From an uncultured Candidatus Saccharibacteria bacterium (lineage in GTDB: Bacteria; Patescibacteria; Saccharimonadia; Saccharimonadales; JACDBH01), in contig CAMLHD010000020.1 of NCBI GenBank assembly GCA_946479835.1, positions 1 through 14,837 on the forward strand: a stretch of 14,837 bases of DNA, written 5' to 3'. Below, one piece after another: positions 1-6,826 of this stretch. The translations under genes were made by a program, and so were the position numbers. How positions within the stretch are numbered: position 1 is the stretch's first letter; each line of letters begins with the position of its first letter. The notes beneath the pieces are model-generated. The model saw only the letters and a list, made by a program, of their open reading frames with translations, was not told where the DNA came from and ran no database searches.

Positions 1-11
1 TCTTTTGTCAT
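1..11 (-). CDS. Putative start of a gene running off the left edge
   Basis: An ATG on the minus strand at 11-9 is followed by in-frame ACA and AAA codons (Met-Thr-Lys) and then the window ends. It lies 10 nt downstream of a perfect TATAAT (27-22), close to the 7-9 nt spacing seen before several other genes here. That makes it a plausible leaderless start. Only three complete codons are visible, so the product is unknown. The call rests on promoter position alone, and the real start could lie further left. Confidence 0.4.
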
Positions 12-34
12 AACGCTAAACATTATACGTTATG
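9..34. repeat. 7-bp inverted repeat over the -10 of the edge promoter
   Basis: CATAACG at 9-15 and CGTTATG at 28-34 are perfect inverted repeats separated by 12 nt. The arms flank the -10 element and cover the predicted start point and start codon. This could be an operator, or a small RNA hairpin. A chance repeat in AT-rich sequence is also possible. Confidence 0.4.
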
Positions 35-50
35 CTTAAGCTTTTGTCAA
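22..50 (-). promoter_or_regulatory. Consensus sigma-70-type promoter pointing out of the window
   Basis: On the minus strand a perfect TTGACA (50-45) and a perfect TATAAT (27-22) are separated by 17 nt, which is exact consensus for a housekeeping promoter. Transcription would start near 16-15 and leave the window to the left. It lies just after the GH1 stop codon, so it serves the next, unseen gene. It is the strongest promoter match in the window. Confidence 0.85.
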
Positions 51-64
51 GTTTATGGCTAAAA

Positions 65-1345
65 TTACTTGTCGTGGCGGATTTTGGCTAAGTATTTGGA
101 CCACCAGACAGCACTGGGTCTTACCAGGCGCTTGAGGTCCCTTGCCCTGTCTATCTTTATAAGGCCGAAACGCGGCCACCAGCCGTACTTCCATTCAAAA
201 TTATCCAGCAGGCTCCAGTGCAGATAGCCGATTACGTCGGCTCCTGCCTGACGGGCTATGAGCAACGCTTCCATGGTTTCCTCGAGCCACCATTTGCGGT
301 GCTTGTCGTTGCTGTCGGCCACGCCGTTCTCAGTTATCATGATCGGCTTGTGGTATTTCAGCCAGGCCTTGATGATGATTTCGCTCAAACCTGCCGGCTC
401 CATGTACCATCCCAGATCGTTGACCGGACTGGGCGGATTTACTTTCTTGAACCCCTGGTAGTAGTCGGTGAAATAATAATTGAAGCCGATGAAATCCTGA
501 TAATGCTTGATACGGTTCAAGAACCACCAGTTCCAATAATATTCAGAAATCTGGGCGACACGCTTGTCCAGCCAATGGTCGGGCCGTTTCGGCCGCGCAT
601 TGCTAAGTTGAGTAGCCACGCCTACGCGGATATGCGGAAACACGTCTTTGATGACATCGTAAGCTTTGCGATGGGCGCGCGCCAGGTTGTACCAGGTCCA
701 GTGAGCCTTGATGATATTGCGCTGCTGCGGCGGCCACTCGCCCGTTAAGTAGCTGAAGGTACTGTAGACGTTCGGCTCGTTGATGGTCAGGATGAAATTT
801 ATTTCATCTCCGAACTCCTGGGTAACCTTTTTGACAAAACGGATGAAGTGGCGGATGTTGCGGCCCTTGGTAAAACCGCCCTGCTCCTCGAACCAGACCG
901 GATGCGTCCAGTGCCACAGGTTCAGTATCGGCTCGATGCCTTGACGCCTCATCTCGGCGATATAGTTATGATAGTGATCGAAGGCTTTCTTGTCCCAGAC
1001 ACCCTGGTCCGGTTCCACCCGGCTCCACTCGATGCCGAACCGGAAAGAGTTGAGGCCCAGTTTCTTAAGTATCCTAAAATCCTCCGGGTAGCGCCGGAAA
1101 TGATCCACGCCTTTGCCGGAGACATAATTGTCGGGATCTTCAGCCTCGTCCCGAACACGCATCCAATCCGGCAGCCAGCGCAGACGGTCAGCGGCGGAAT
1201 TAGCCAGTTCGGAAGCGTTATCCAGCTCCCACACAGTCCATTGGTCGAAATTGCCGCCCTCTACTTGGTGGCCGGCGGTTGATGCCCCCCACAAAAAGTC
1301 CCGCGGAAAACTGTAACTGGTCGGTCGGCCATTTTTTGACGGCAT
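65..1345 (-). CDS. Glycoside hydrolase family 1 (beta-glucosidase/beta-galactosidase type)
   Basis: Retaining beta-glycosidase of family GH1, 426 aa, a little shorter than the usual 440-480. The N-terminal FLWGASTAGHQVEG block is the family signature, with sugar-binding Gln27. WHWTHP gives His145. TINEP (187-191) carries the acid/base Glu190, and ITENG (337-341) carries the nucleophile Glu339. HWSLLDNFEW (376-385) is the conserved glycone-binding strand with Glu384. All catalytic residues are present, so activity is likely. There is no signal peptide, so it should act in the cytoplasm on imported short glycosides or disaccharides. Exact substrate cannot be read from sequence. No transporter or sugar regulator lies beside it. 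The ATG lacks a Shine-Dalgarno and has its own close promoter, although the NYN gene ends only 42 nt upstream. Confidence 0.95.
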   Translation of the reverse strand: MPSKNGRPTSYSFPRDFLWGASTAGHQVEGGNFDQWTVWELDNASELANSAADRLRWLPDWMRVRDEAEDPDNYVSGKGVDHFRRYPEDFRILKKLGLNSFRFGIEWSRVEPDQGVWDKKAFDHYHNYIAEMRRQGIEPILNLWHWTHPVWFEEQGGFTKGRNIRHFIRFVKKVTQEFGDEINFILTINEPNVYSTFSYLTGEWPPQQRNIIKAHWTWYNLARAHRKAYDVIKDVFPHIRVGVATQLSNARPKRPDHWLDKRVAQISEYYWNWWFLNRIKHYQDFIGFNYYFTDYYQGFKKVNPPSPVNDLGWYMEPAGLSEIIIKAWLKYHKPIMITENGVADSNDKHRKWWLEETMEALLIARQAGADVIGYLHWSLLDNFEWKYGWWPRFGLIKIDRARDLKRLVRPSAVWWSKYLAKIRHDK

Positions 1346-1354
1346 GTTAGCAAT

Positions 1355-1383
1355 ATTTTAATGTTGATTGGCTAAAGCGCCAA
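1355..1383 (-). promoter_or_regulatory. Promoter for the GH1 gene, near-leaderless
   Basis: TTGGCG (1383-1378) and TAAAAT (1360-1355) are spaced 17 nt. The -10 ends 9 nt before the ATG at 1345, so transcription should begin about 2-3 nt upstream of the start codon. No Shine-Dalgarno is present. The element sits between the NYN stop codon and the GH1 start. Confidence 0.6.
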
Positions 1384-1387
1384 ATCG

Positions 1388-1993
1388 TCACTGCTGGTTG
1401 ATGGGCTTCTGCCGCGATTTTTTCTTAAAATCCGGGTACCTGAGCTCGCGCTTGCGCTGATCCAAACGCACTATATAACTCTCGAACGGCTTAAGCAGGC
1501 TGGAATACTGCCAGTTGGGCGTCAGCAGGTGCAGCAGCTTGCCCTTTTGGGCCAGGAATTCAATAACACTGTAAAAATCTCCGTCGCCGGATACGATAAT
1601 GGCCTTGTCGTAGTTGTTTATCTCTTTCATAACATGCAGCACTAGATCGGCGTCAATGTTGCCTTTGACGGTCTTCTTTTCTTCCGTCTTGTCGTTCTCG
1701 TTCTTCGGTCTCTCGGCTTCTTCGGATTTTGGCTCGTTGAACATCTCGAGCGTCGGCTTCAATACCACCAGATAGCCTTGAGAATGCAGCTGATCGTAGA
1801 GTTTTTCATAATCGGGCATGTAGCCGATGAACATGAAGGCCTTCTCGACATTATATTTGTCACGCAGGAACTCGCGGAATTTTTTCCAGTCCATCTTCCA
1901 GCCCATCTTTTGGGTGCCGAGATTAAGGTTCTGGCTGTCTATGAAAGCATAGTTGCCCCTTTGTGTTGGTTTTTTTCTGTTGAAGGGTCTCAT
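1388..1993 (-). CDS. NYN-domain (LabA/DUF88-like) putative ribonuclease
   Basis: 201-aa protein of the NYN domain family, a PIN-like fold whose members are metal-dependent RNases or RNA-binding proteins. The acidic active-site residues are visible: Asp19 in FIDSQN, Asp114 and Asp116 in NIDADL, and Asp137 and Asp139 in SGDGDF, the family signature. Residues about 85-110 form a charged, probably disordered insert rich in Glu and Lys before the second catalytic strand. The tail after about 180 is strongly basic (KRKR/KKSRQK), consistent with nucleic-acid binding. A GGGAG ribosome-binding site at 2002-1998 lies 4 nt before the ATG. It follows the DUF1801 gene by 14 nt, probably in one operon. The physiological RNA target is unknown. 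Confidence 0.85.
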   Translation of the reverse strand: MRPFNRKKPTQRGNYAFIDSQNLNLGTQKMGWKMDWKKFREFLRDKYNVEKAFMFIGYMPDYEKLYDQLHSQGYLVVLKPTLEMFNEPKSEEAERPKNENDKTEEKKTVKGNIDADLVLHVMKEINNYDKAIIVSGDGDFYSVIEFLAQKGKLLHLLTPNWQYSSLLKPFESYIVRLDQRKRELRYPDFKKKSRQKPINQQ

Positions 1994-2007
1994 TATTCTC
2001 CCGTCTT

Positions 2008-2622
2008 TTAGTTGTTAAATCGGTCTTTTTTGTCTGGCATGTACTGGCCGTGCTTGATTTCTATAAGCACCCGGTCCATACGCTTCAGTTTGGTCTCTTT
2101 TGTCTTGGCATCCCCTACCCACTCGATCCAGCCGTGCTGCTGGTAGTACGGCCGGGCCAGGAAATCTTCCAGTTTGCCGGCTTCCTTGAGCCAGGTCTCG
2201 TATTCCGCCGGCAGATCGAACTGGCGGCTGCCGGCTTTTGGCACGTTGAAGTCAACTTTTTTGCCAGCCAAGTTGTTGGATACATGCTGGCGGACCAGTT
2301 CGGCTATCAGGTCTTTGGGTACTATGGCACCCTTTTCGAACTTCATCGTCCGCTTAGCCTTGCTGGGAGTATCGTCCAGCTCCACCCAGGTGGCTTTGGG
2401 CACCTCAAGCAAAGCGCCTTGGCGGAAGCTCAGGTGCACCCACTCGCGCGCACAGAACATCCAAGCTACCTGACCGGCATGCTCGAACGACGGAGCGCCC
2501 CATTTTATCTTTTCTTCGATCTCTGGGTCGCTTTTATGGATGGCGGAGCGCAGCCCCTTAAGAATGGTCTGTTGCCACCCAGGCTGTTTTGCGATGTAGT
2601 CGTCAACGGCTTGAATCTTCAC
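2008..2622 (-). CDS. DUF1801 / YdeI-OmdA-like two-domain protein
   Basis: 204-aa protein that appears to join two small domains often found together. Residues about 1-110 match the DUF1801 pattern (VDDYIAKQPGW, the EKIKWGAPSF core and an HLSFRQGA strand), a YdhG-like fold. Residues about 135-195 resemble the OmdA/YdeI C-terminal domain (LPAEYETWLKEA, then a HGWIEW region and a KRMDRVLIEIKHG helix). OmdA-type proteins have been linked to bacteriocin or stress protection, but molecular function is unknown. The start is GTG: AAGGAG (2633-2628) sits 5 nt upstream, and no in-frame ATG fits as well. The stop codon of the upstream gene lies within this ribosome-binding site, so translation is probably coupled. 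Confidence 0.8.
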   Translation of the reverse strand: MKIQAVDDYIAKQPGWQQTILKGLRSAIHKSDPEIEEKIKWGAPSFEHAGQVAWMFCAREWVHLSFRQGALLEVPKATWVELDDTPSKAKRTMKFEKGAIVPKDLIAELVRQHVSNNLAGKKVDFNVPKAGSRQFDLPAEYETWLKEAGKLEDFLARPYYQQHGWIEWVGDAKTKETKLKRMDRVLIEIKHGQYMPDKKDRFNN

Positions 2623-2627
2623 TCACT

Positions 2628-2634
2628 CTCCTTA
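2628..2634 (-). promoter_or_regulatory. Ribosome-binding site merged with upstream stop codon (TAAGGAG)
   Basis: Minus-strand TAAGGAG contains both the TAA stop of the DUF1761 gene and a full AAGGAG Shine-Dalgarno 5 nt before the GTG of the DUF1801/OmdA gene. It decides the GTG start and suggests translational coupling. Confidence 0.75.
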
Positions 2635-3060
2635 CGGTTTAAGCAATCCGATGACCAGGCCCATGGCCAGGAAAGTTACCAGCTCGTTGCCGATGTTGAG
2701 CAGCGTCAGCTGCCGCGGGCGGCCTTCAAACATATCGTGAGTAGCAAAACGCACGGCCGTGAAACCCAGCCACGCCCAGCCGGCCGTTTGCAAAGCCGAA
2801 CTCAGCCAGCTGTTGCCGGAATAGAACGTATTGGACAGATATGTGACATGCGCCAGCACATAGGCCGTAATCAGCGAGATTACGAATGTTCCGCCCATCA
2901 GGACGGCCATTTCTGAGCCGCTGAACTTCTTGTTCATGTCTACCTTAGCTAGTTTAGCCCAAGTCCGGCCGAACACACCCTGGGCATACCAGACCGATCC
3001 CACGGCCATCGATGCCAGGCCTGCCAGAAAGACTGCCAGGTAGTTTACTTGCACTTCCAT
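2632..3060 (-). CDS. DUF1761 family small integral membrane protein
   Basis: 142-aa protein with four predicted membrane helices at about residues 6-27, 52-71, 85-105 and 121-140. The pattern of a first helix followed by VGSVWYAQGVFGRTW, a charged loop, a central FVISLITAYVLAHV helix and a C-terminal LLNIGNELVTFLAMG helix fits the DUF1761 family. That family has about this length and no known activity. It would lie in the cytoplasmic membrane. A GGGAG site (3073-3069) stands 8 nt before the ATG. It is the first gene of a likely operon with the DUF1801/OmdA and NYN genes and has a promoter candidate just upstream. No function is inferred. Confidence 0.8.
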   Translation of the reverse strand: MEVQVNYLAVFLAGLASMAVGSVWYAQGVFGRTWAKLAKVDMNKKFSGSEMAVLMGGTFVISLITAYVLAHVTYLSNTFYSGNSWLSSALQTAGWAWLGFTAVRFATHDMFEGRPRQLTLLNIGNELVTFLAMGLVIGLLKP

Positions 3061-3091
3061 ATTATTTTCTCCCGAAGTTATTATTGCTGAT

Positions 3092-3121
3092 ATTATGCGC
3101 TTTGCTCCCTTAGGGTGGCAA
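3092..3121 (-). promoter_or_regulatory. Candidate promoter of the DUF1761-DUF1801-NYN operon
   Basis: TTGCCA (3121-3116) and CATAAT (3097-3092) are separated by 18 nt. Transcription would start near 3085, giving a leader of about 25 nt that contains the GGGAG ribosome-binding site. Each hexamer has one mismatch to consensus. Confidence 0.5.
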
Positions 3122-3133
3122 GCGTTTTTGGCC

Positions 3134-3406
3134 TTAGTAAACAGCCAGATACAGCAATGTGGTCAGTCCAGGCAGCGATAAAAGCCCGAATATTATGGTC
3201 TCGCGCTGGTACTGCCGGTACATCAGATGGTTGGCCCGCCTGAAATGATACCGACCGAAGGTTTTATGGGAATTATAAAGTGCCTCGGCAAAAAACAAGG
3301 GTGAAATCAGGCTTGCCCCCATACCTCCCCAGATGATGCAGCTGAAGATAATCGCGCCGTAGTGGATCCACATGTTAGCGAAGAATCCGGCAATGAACAG
3401 ATACAA
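3134..3406 (-). CDS. Small membrane protein of unknown function, TTG start
   Basis: 90-aa protein I do not recognise. Two hydrophobic stretches (about residues 13-40 and 72-89) flank a basic, aromatic middle segment rich in His, Arg and Tyr (about 47-70), giving a hairpin-like membrane topology. The start is TTG, because AGGAG (3416-3412) lies exactly 5 nt upstream; the next ATG is residue 12 and has no such site. It is separated from the DUF1761 gene by about 73 nt that hold a promoter candidate, so it may be its own unit. Composition and frame look coding, but function cannot be stated. Confidence 0.7.
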   Translation of the reverse strand: MYLFIAGFFANMWIHYGAIIFSCIIWGGMGASLISPLFFAEALYNSHKTFGRYHFRRANHLMYRQYQRETIIFGLLSLPGLTTLLYLAVY

Positions 3407-3411
3407 GGCAA

Positions 3412-3416
3412 CTCCT
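3412..3416 (-). promoter_or_regulatory. AGGAG ribosome-binding site that sets a TTG start
   Basis: AGGAG on the minus strand lies 5 nt before TTG (3406-3404) and is the reason for choosing TTG over the internal ATG at 3373. Confidence 0.7.
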
Positions 3417-3447
3417 AAAGATTACATCTGCCCACTCGCTAGACGAC

Positions 3448-3476
3448 AGTATACTATCGCAGCATAAGCATTGCTA
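3448..3476 (-). promoter_or_regulatory. Weak candidate promoter for the small membrane protein
   Basis: A good -10 TATACT (3453-3448) is preceded at 17 nt by TAGCAA (3476-3471), a poor -35 with three matches. The leader would be about 35 nt and include the AGGAG site. The -10 is the main support. Confidence 0.4.
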
Positions 3477-3507
3477 TAATTTGACACATTTTTGACAACA
3501 AAGCGCT

Positions 3508-5061
3508 TTAGTAATAAGACATTCTAACGCCGCGCATGCCTATGGCCAGCATGCCGGCCGAACGGAACACTTCCCTCATGCGCGAATGATCAGCCCGTTC
3601 GTACCTCAGCTTGCTCTCCCACTCGGCCCTTGATTCGGCTATTTTGCTTTTGAGCGAAGATATAAACTCGGGGTCGCCGTACCAGCGGGCCACATAGGCC
3701 TGCTTCTGCACGGCCGCCTGCTCTTCCATCAGCCGCTTGTATTCCGGGTCGGCTTCACTCAAGCGCCTGACCTGACCGTCTTCGTCATAGAACAGCGGGT
3801 CTATGAAGCGCGCCTTCAGCGCCGGCAGAAAAACATCATAGGTATGCGGCAGCTGGTCGAAATCGGCCACATCGGCTTGCTGTTCCACCTCAACAAACTG
3901 CAGCTGGTATGGCTTGACTCCGGTATATTCGTTCATCCAAGTGGTCGGCTTAAGCGGATGCGGGAATTCTTTGGGGTAGCTTTCATACAGGTATGCATGC
4001 TCAGGCTCGCGGAACATATCGTGGAAGCGCTCCAGCTCCTGGTTGCGGCCGTGGGCGAAAATTTTGCGCTGCGAACGGCCGATATCCAGCATAACGCTGT
4101 ACAGGTCGTGATTGAGCGAGCCGACTGCCCGGCTGGCACCGATGATGTCTGAATCTACGGTGTAGAGTATGTCGCGCGGATGATAAACGTTCGACAGCGT
4201 TGCCCTTGGCACATCGCCGTCGGCTATGACGCTGCGCACCAGCTCGGCGAACGCCTGCAGTTGAAAGCGATGGACTGGGTGCCCCCAGTGCTCGGTTGCC
4301 AGCAAGCCGAACCTGACGCCGAAGTATTTGGCCTCGGCCTGGTTTTTCATAACCAGCTTATCGCCGTCAAGCACGAAGCGGTCAAGCCAATGATCGACCG
4401 GTTCATAGTTGCTTACCCAACGGCTGATTTCTCGCGCGCCGTAGTCCACCCTGTCGACGCAGAGGTCTGGGCCGGGACATTCTATCCAGTCATTTACTTC
4501 AGGAAAAATGATGTCTACCGGATTAAAACCGTGCTGTCTCAAGATGTCGTTTACACCGCCGACTTCCAAGATCTCGTCAAGCTCGTCATCGTGCTGGTCT
4601 TCGGTTCCGCCGAAACCCTGAAAAAGCCAGTCGCCAAGATGCGAGAATGCCGTATGACCGATGTCTGATACGAAGGTACGCAACTGCCAGACCAGCGCCT
4701 GCCGGTCGTCTATATCCTGTCCTTGTTCCCTGGCCCGCTCGACCATCTTGCGCACGAACACCACGCTGCCCCAGGCATGTTCGAACCGACTGAGATCGAA
4801 TGAGCCCGGCATGGTCGCGAAGTGCTTCGGCAACGTCAGCTGTTCGATGCCTGCCAGCCGCTGGACCAGTGGATTAGTAAAAAGGTCAATGAATATCTCG
4901 TCTCCAGGCTGATCGCCAATCTCGCACCGGCCCCAGACGGGGTCATTAATCTCAAGAATGCCGGTCTCGGCATCGCAATGATATTCCGCTAAGGTCCTGA
5001 TTTGATTAGCGGCCGTGTAGTGCTGGTCAAAATCCTCGCCACCGGGCAACAAAAAGTCCAT
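3508..5061 (-). CDS. HD-domain phosphohydrolase-like protein (dNTPase/SAMHD1-like core)
   Basis: 517-aa cytoplasmic protein with an HD-superfamily core at about residues 58-215, similar in layout to SAMHD1-type dNTP triphosphohydrolases: NPLVQRLAGIEQL (63-75), RFEHAWG (92-98), SDIGHTAFSH (132-141) and VDRVDYGAR (202-210). By alignment, His95 and Asp204 match SAMHD1 metal ligands His167 and Asp311, and Asp133 matches Asp207. The partner of Asp133, expected to be His (His206 in SAMHD1), is Ser132 (codon TCA at 4668-4666), so the HD dyad is SD. A long C-terminal half (about 230-517) with a charged helical segment near 430-500 has no domain I recognise. The role could be nucleotide hydrolysis with altered metal binding, or a non-catalytic ligand sensor. 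A close -10 suggests its own, leaderless transcript. Confidence 0.8.
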   Translation of the reverse strand: MDFLLPGGEDFDQHYTAANQIRTLAEYHCDAETGILEINDPVWGRCEIGDQPGDEIFIDLFTNPLVQRLAGIEQLTLPKHFATMPGSFDLSRFEHAWGSVVFVRKMVERAREQGQDIDDRQALVWQLRTFVSDIGHTAFSHLGDWLFQGFGGTEDQHDDELDEILEVGGVNDILRQHGFNPVDIIFPEVNDWIECPGPDLCVDRVDYGAREISRWVSNYEPVDHWLDRFVLDGDKLVMKNQAEAKYFGVRFGLLATEHWGHPVHRFQLQAFAELVRSVIADGDVPRATLSNVYHPRDILYTVDSDIIGASRAVGSLNHDLYSVMLDIGRSQRKIFAHGRNQELERFHDMFREPEHAYLYESYPKEFPHPLKPTTWMNEYTGVKPYQLQFVEVEQQADVADFDQLPHTYDVFLPALKARFIDPLFYDEDGQVRRLSEADPEYKRLMEEQAAVQKQAYVARWYGDPEFISSLKSKIAESRAEWESKLRYERADHSRMREVFRSAGMLAIGMRGVRMSYY

Positions 5062-5068
5062 AACGTCA

Positions 5069-5098
5069 ATTATTACACCTTAAACTATGACCTGTAGC
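5069..5098 (-). promoter_or_regulatory. Candidate leaderless promoter for the HD-domain gene
   Basis: AATAAT (5074-5069), one mismatch to TATAAT, ends 7 nt before the ATG at 5061. A weak GCTACA (5098-5093) lies 18 nt upstream of it. No Shine-Dalgarno occurs at a usable distance. Confidence 0.4.
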
Positions 5099-5111
5099 AA
5101 GCACGAGCGGC

Positions 5112-6395
5112 TTAGAGTTCAGCTATGGCGACACGCTTCTGTTCGGTAGTATCGCGGCTGCGGACGGTAACGGTGCCGTTCTCGAGCGTTTCAAAATCTA
5201 TTACTACGCAGTAAGGCGTGCCGATCTCGTCCTGGCGGCGATAGCGCTTGCCGATGTTGCCGTTGTCATCCCACATGACGAACTTGTACTTGTTTTTCAA
5301 CCCTTCATAGACTTCGCGGGCGCGAGCAACCAAATCCGGTTTGTTCTTGAGTAGCGGCGACACACAGAAACGCACCGGCGCCAAATGTTCCGGCAAGGCC
5401 AGGAATATTCTCCTCTCGCCGTTCTGTTCGTCTTCACGGTAGCTGCTGGTTAGTACAGCCATGACAGCACGTTCGACGCCAAACGACGGTTCGATAACGT
5501 GCGGAATGAACTTTTCATTGGTGCCCTTCACGGCGTATTCCATGCTCTTGCCGGTGGCTTTTTGGATATTCTGTAAATCAAAGTCAGTCCGGTACGCTAG
5601 CCCCAGCAGTTCCTTGCGGCCGATCGGATAATCGAACTCAAAATCAATTGTGCGCTTGGAATAATGGGCCCGGTCTTCCTCGGGTACTTCCAGTTCGTGG
5701 ATCTTATCATCTGGCAGACCCAAAGCCTTGCACCACTCCCAGACCGCCTTGCGCCACTGCTCGAAAGCCTCTTCCCACTTGTTTGGATGCACGAAGTACT
5801 CGATCTCCATCTGCTCGAACTCCCTGGCCCGAAATACGAAGTCGCGGGGGCTAATCTCGTTACGGAAAGCCTTGCCCGTTTGGGCTAAGCCGAACGGCAG
5901 ATCAGGATAAAAGCTGTCGACTACATTGCGGAAATTGGTGAAGATGCCCTGCGCGGTTTCCGGCCTGAGATATGAAATGCTGGCTTCGTCATCAACCGGT
6001 CCGACATTGGTTCGGAACATCATGTTGAATTGACGCGGTTCGGAAAAAGTATTTTCCTTGCCGCAGTTTGGGCATTTTGACGCATCAATCTGATCGGCGC
6101 GGAAGCGAGCCTTACATTCTTTGCACTCCACAAGCGGGTCGGTGAACGTTTCGGTGTGGCCGCTGGCCTGCCAGACTTTCTGGTTCATCAATATCGCGGC
6201 ATCTATGCCGTACATGTCATCTCGCGATTCTACGAACATCTGCCACCACAGGTTCATGATGTTGCGCTTCAGGGCCACGCCTAAGGGGCCGTAATCCCAT
6301 GTGCCGCTTAAACCGCCATAAATCTCGGAGCCTTGGTAGATAAAACCGCGGCGCTTGGCAAGACTAACAATATCTTCGAGTTTTACTTCGCTCAT
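5112..6395 (-). CDS. glyS: Glycyl-tRNA synthetase, homodimeric eukaryote/archaea-type
   Basis: Charges tRNA-Gly with glycine using ATP, in the cytoplasm. This is the single-chain alpha2 class II enzyme, not the bacterial alpha/beta heterotetramer. At 427 aa it is near the shorter bacterial forms. The N-terminal block GGLSGTWDYGPLG (28-40) is diagnostic. A zinc-ribbon-like insertion has CxxC at Cys91/Cys94 and Cys108/Cys111. LRPETAQGIF (143-152) and motif 2 FRNEISPRDF (177-186) form the active site, and motif 3 is GVERA (306-310). Residues about 335-427 are the HGTP anticodon-binding domain. An acidic small gene lies 18 nt upstream. A perfect TATAAT 7 nt before the ATG and the absence of a Shine-Dalgarno suggest a leaderless message. 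Confidence 0.97.
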   Translation of the reverse strand: MSEVKLEDIVSLAKRRGFIYQGSEIYGGLSGTWDYGPLGVALKRNIMNLWWQMFVESRDDMYGIDAAILMNQKVWQASGHTETFTDPLVECKECKARFRADQIDASKCPNCGKENTFSEPRQFNMMFRTNVGPVDDEASISYLRPETAQGIFTNFRNVVDSFYPDLPFGLAQTGKAFRNEISPRDFVFRAREFEQMEIEYFVHPNKWEEAFEQWRKAVWEWCKALGLPDDKIHELEVPEEDRAHYSKRTIDFEFDYPIGRKELLGLAYRTDFDLQNIQKATGKSMEYAVKGTNEKFIPHVIEPSFGVERAVMAVLTSSYREDEQNGERRIFLALPEHLAPVRFCVSPLLKNKPDLVARAREVYEGLKNKYKFVMWDDNGNIGKRYRRQDEIGTPYCVVIDFETLENGTVTVRSRDTTEQKRVAIAEL

Positions 6396-6402
6396 TACTG
6401 AG

Positions 6403-6432
6403 ATTATACAGTCTTAAGCTATCTCTTGTATA
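6403..6432 (-). promoter_or_regulatory. Leaderless promoter of glyS
   Basis: A perfect TATAAT (6408-6403) ends 7 nt before the glyS ATG (6395). The expected transcription start is therefore at the start codon. A partial -35, TATACA (6432-6427), is 18 nt upstream and overlaps the end of the preceding gene. No Shine-Dalgarno is present. Confidence 0.65.
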
Positions 6433-6782
6433 TCGCTGGCCGGATGTCGCGTGCCCTTGTTTGGGCCGTCATCGGGCGCGGTCGGTTTTTCAGCATCATT
6501 AGCGGCTTCAGCTTGCTTGACTACCATTTCGCCGACTTCTTTGGCCTTGGCTTCAAGCTCTTCGATTTCGGCCACGTCTTCATCGGGAATGATATCGCTG
6601 AAAGATTTTATGCCGCTGTCTTTGATTTCGTCTTCTTTGGCTACGCCGGCAGCCACGCGATGGGCCGTGAACTCATCAACACCGACCGCCTTAAGCTTGT
6701 CCGGATCGCTCCATGCAGCTGTGGCTGCATCTTCGGCGGCCTTGTTTGGTTCTGGTTGTAATGCTGGTAAATCGTTGCTCAT
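6414..6782 (-). CDS. Small acidic low-complexity protein, unknown function
   Basis: 122-aa protein, rich in Ala, Glu, Asp and Lys, with no Cys and no membrane segment. A central part (about 25-65) has a possible helical domain (WSDPDKLKAVGVDEFTAHR, then VAAGVAKEDEIKDSGIKSF). Residues about 66-95 form a Glu/Lys-rich helix or coiled coil, and the tail from about 96 is Pro/Gly/Asp-rich and probably disordered. The start ATG follows an A-rich tract without Shine-Dalgarno. It lies between recO and glyS on the same strand. I do not recognise a family. The composition is typical of an expressed cytosolic or secreted-accessory protein, but no function is claimed. Confidence 0.65.
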   Translation of the reverse strand: MSNDLPALQPEPNKAAEDAATAAWSDPDKLKAVGVDEFTAHRVAAGVAKEDEIKDSGIKSFSDIIPDEDVAEIEELEAKAKEVGEMVVKQAEAANDAEKPTAPDDGPNKGTRHPASDIQEIA

Positions 6783-6826
6783 TTTTTTGTTTTATTTGAT
6801 AGTTACTTAATCATAATAAGCTTAAG

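Noticed and set aside
2050..2916. A 288-codon open frame on the plus strand
   Set aside because: It lies opposite the DUF1801/OmdA and DUF1761 genes, which have domain signatures and ribosome-binding sites. It has neither and is a shadow frame.
3480..3520. Tandem TTTGACA on the plus strand as -35 elements of an antisense promoter
   Set aside because: At 16-18 nt downstream the best -10 is TAAGAC with only three matches, and it would read into the antisense of the HD gene.
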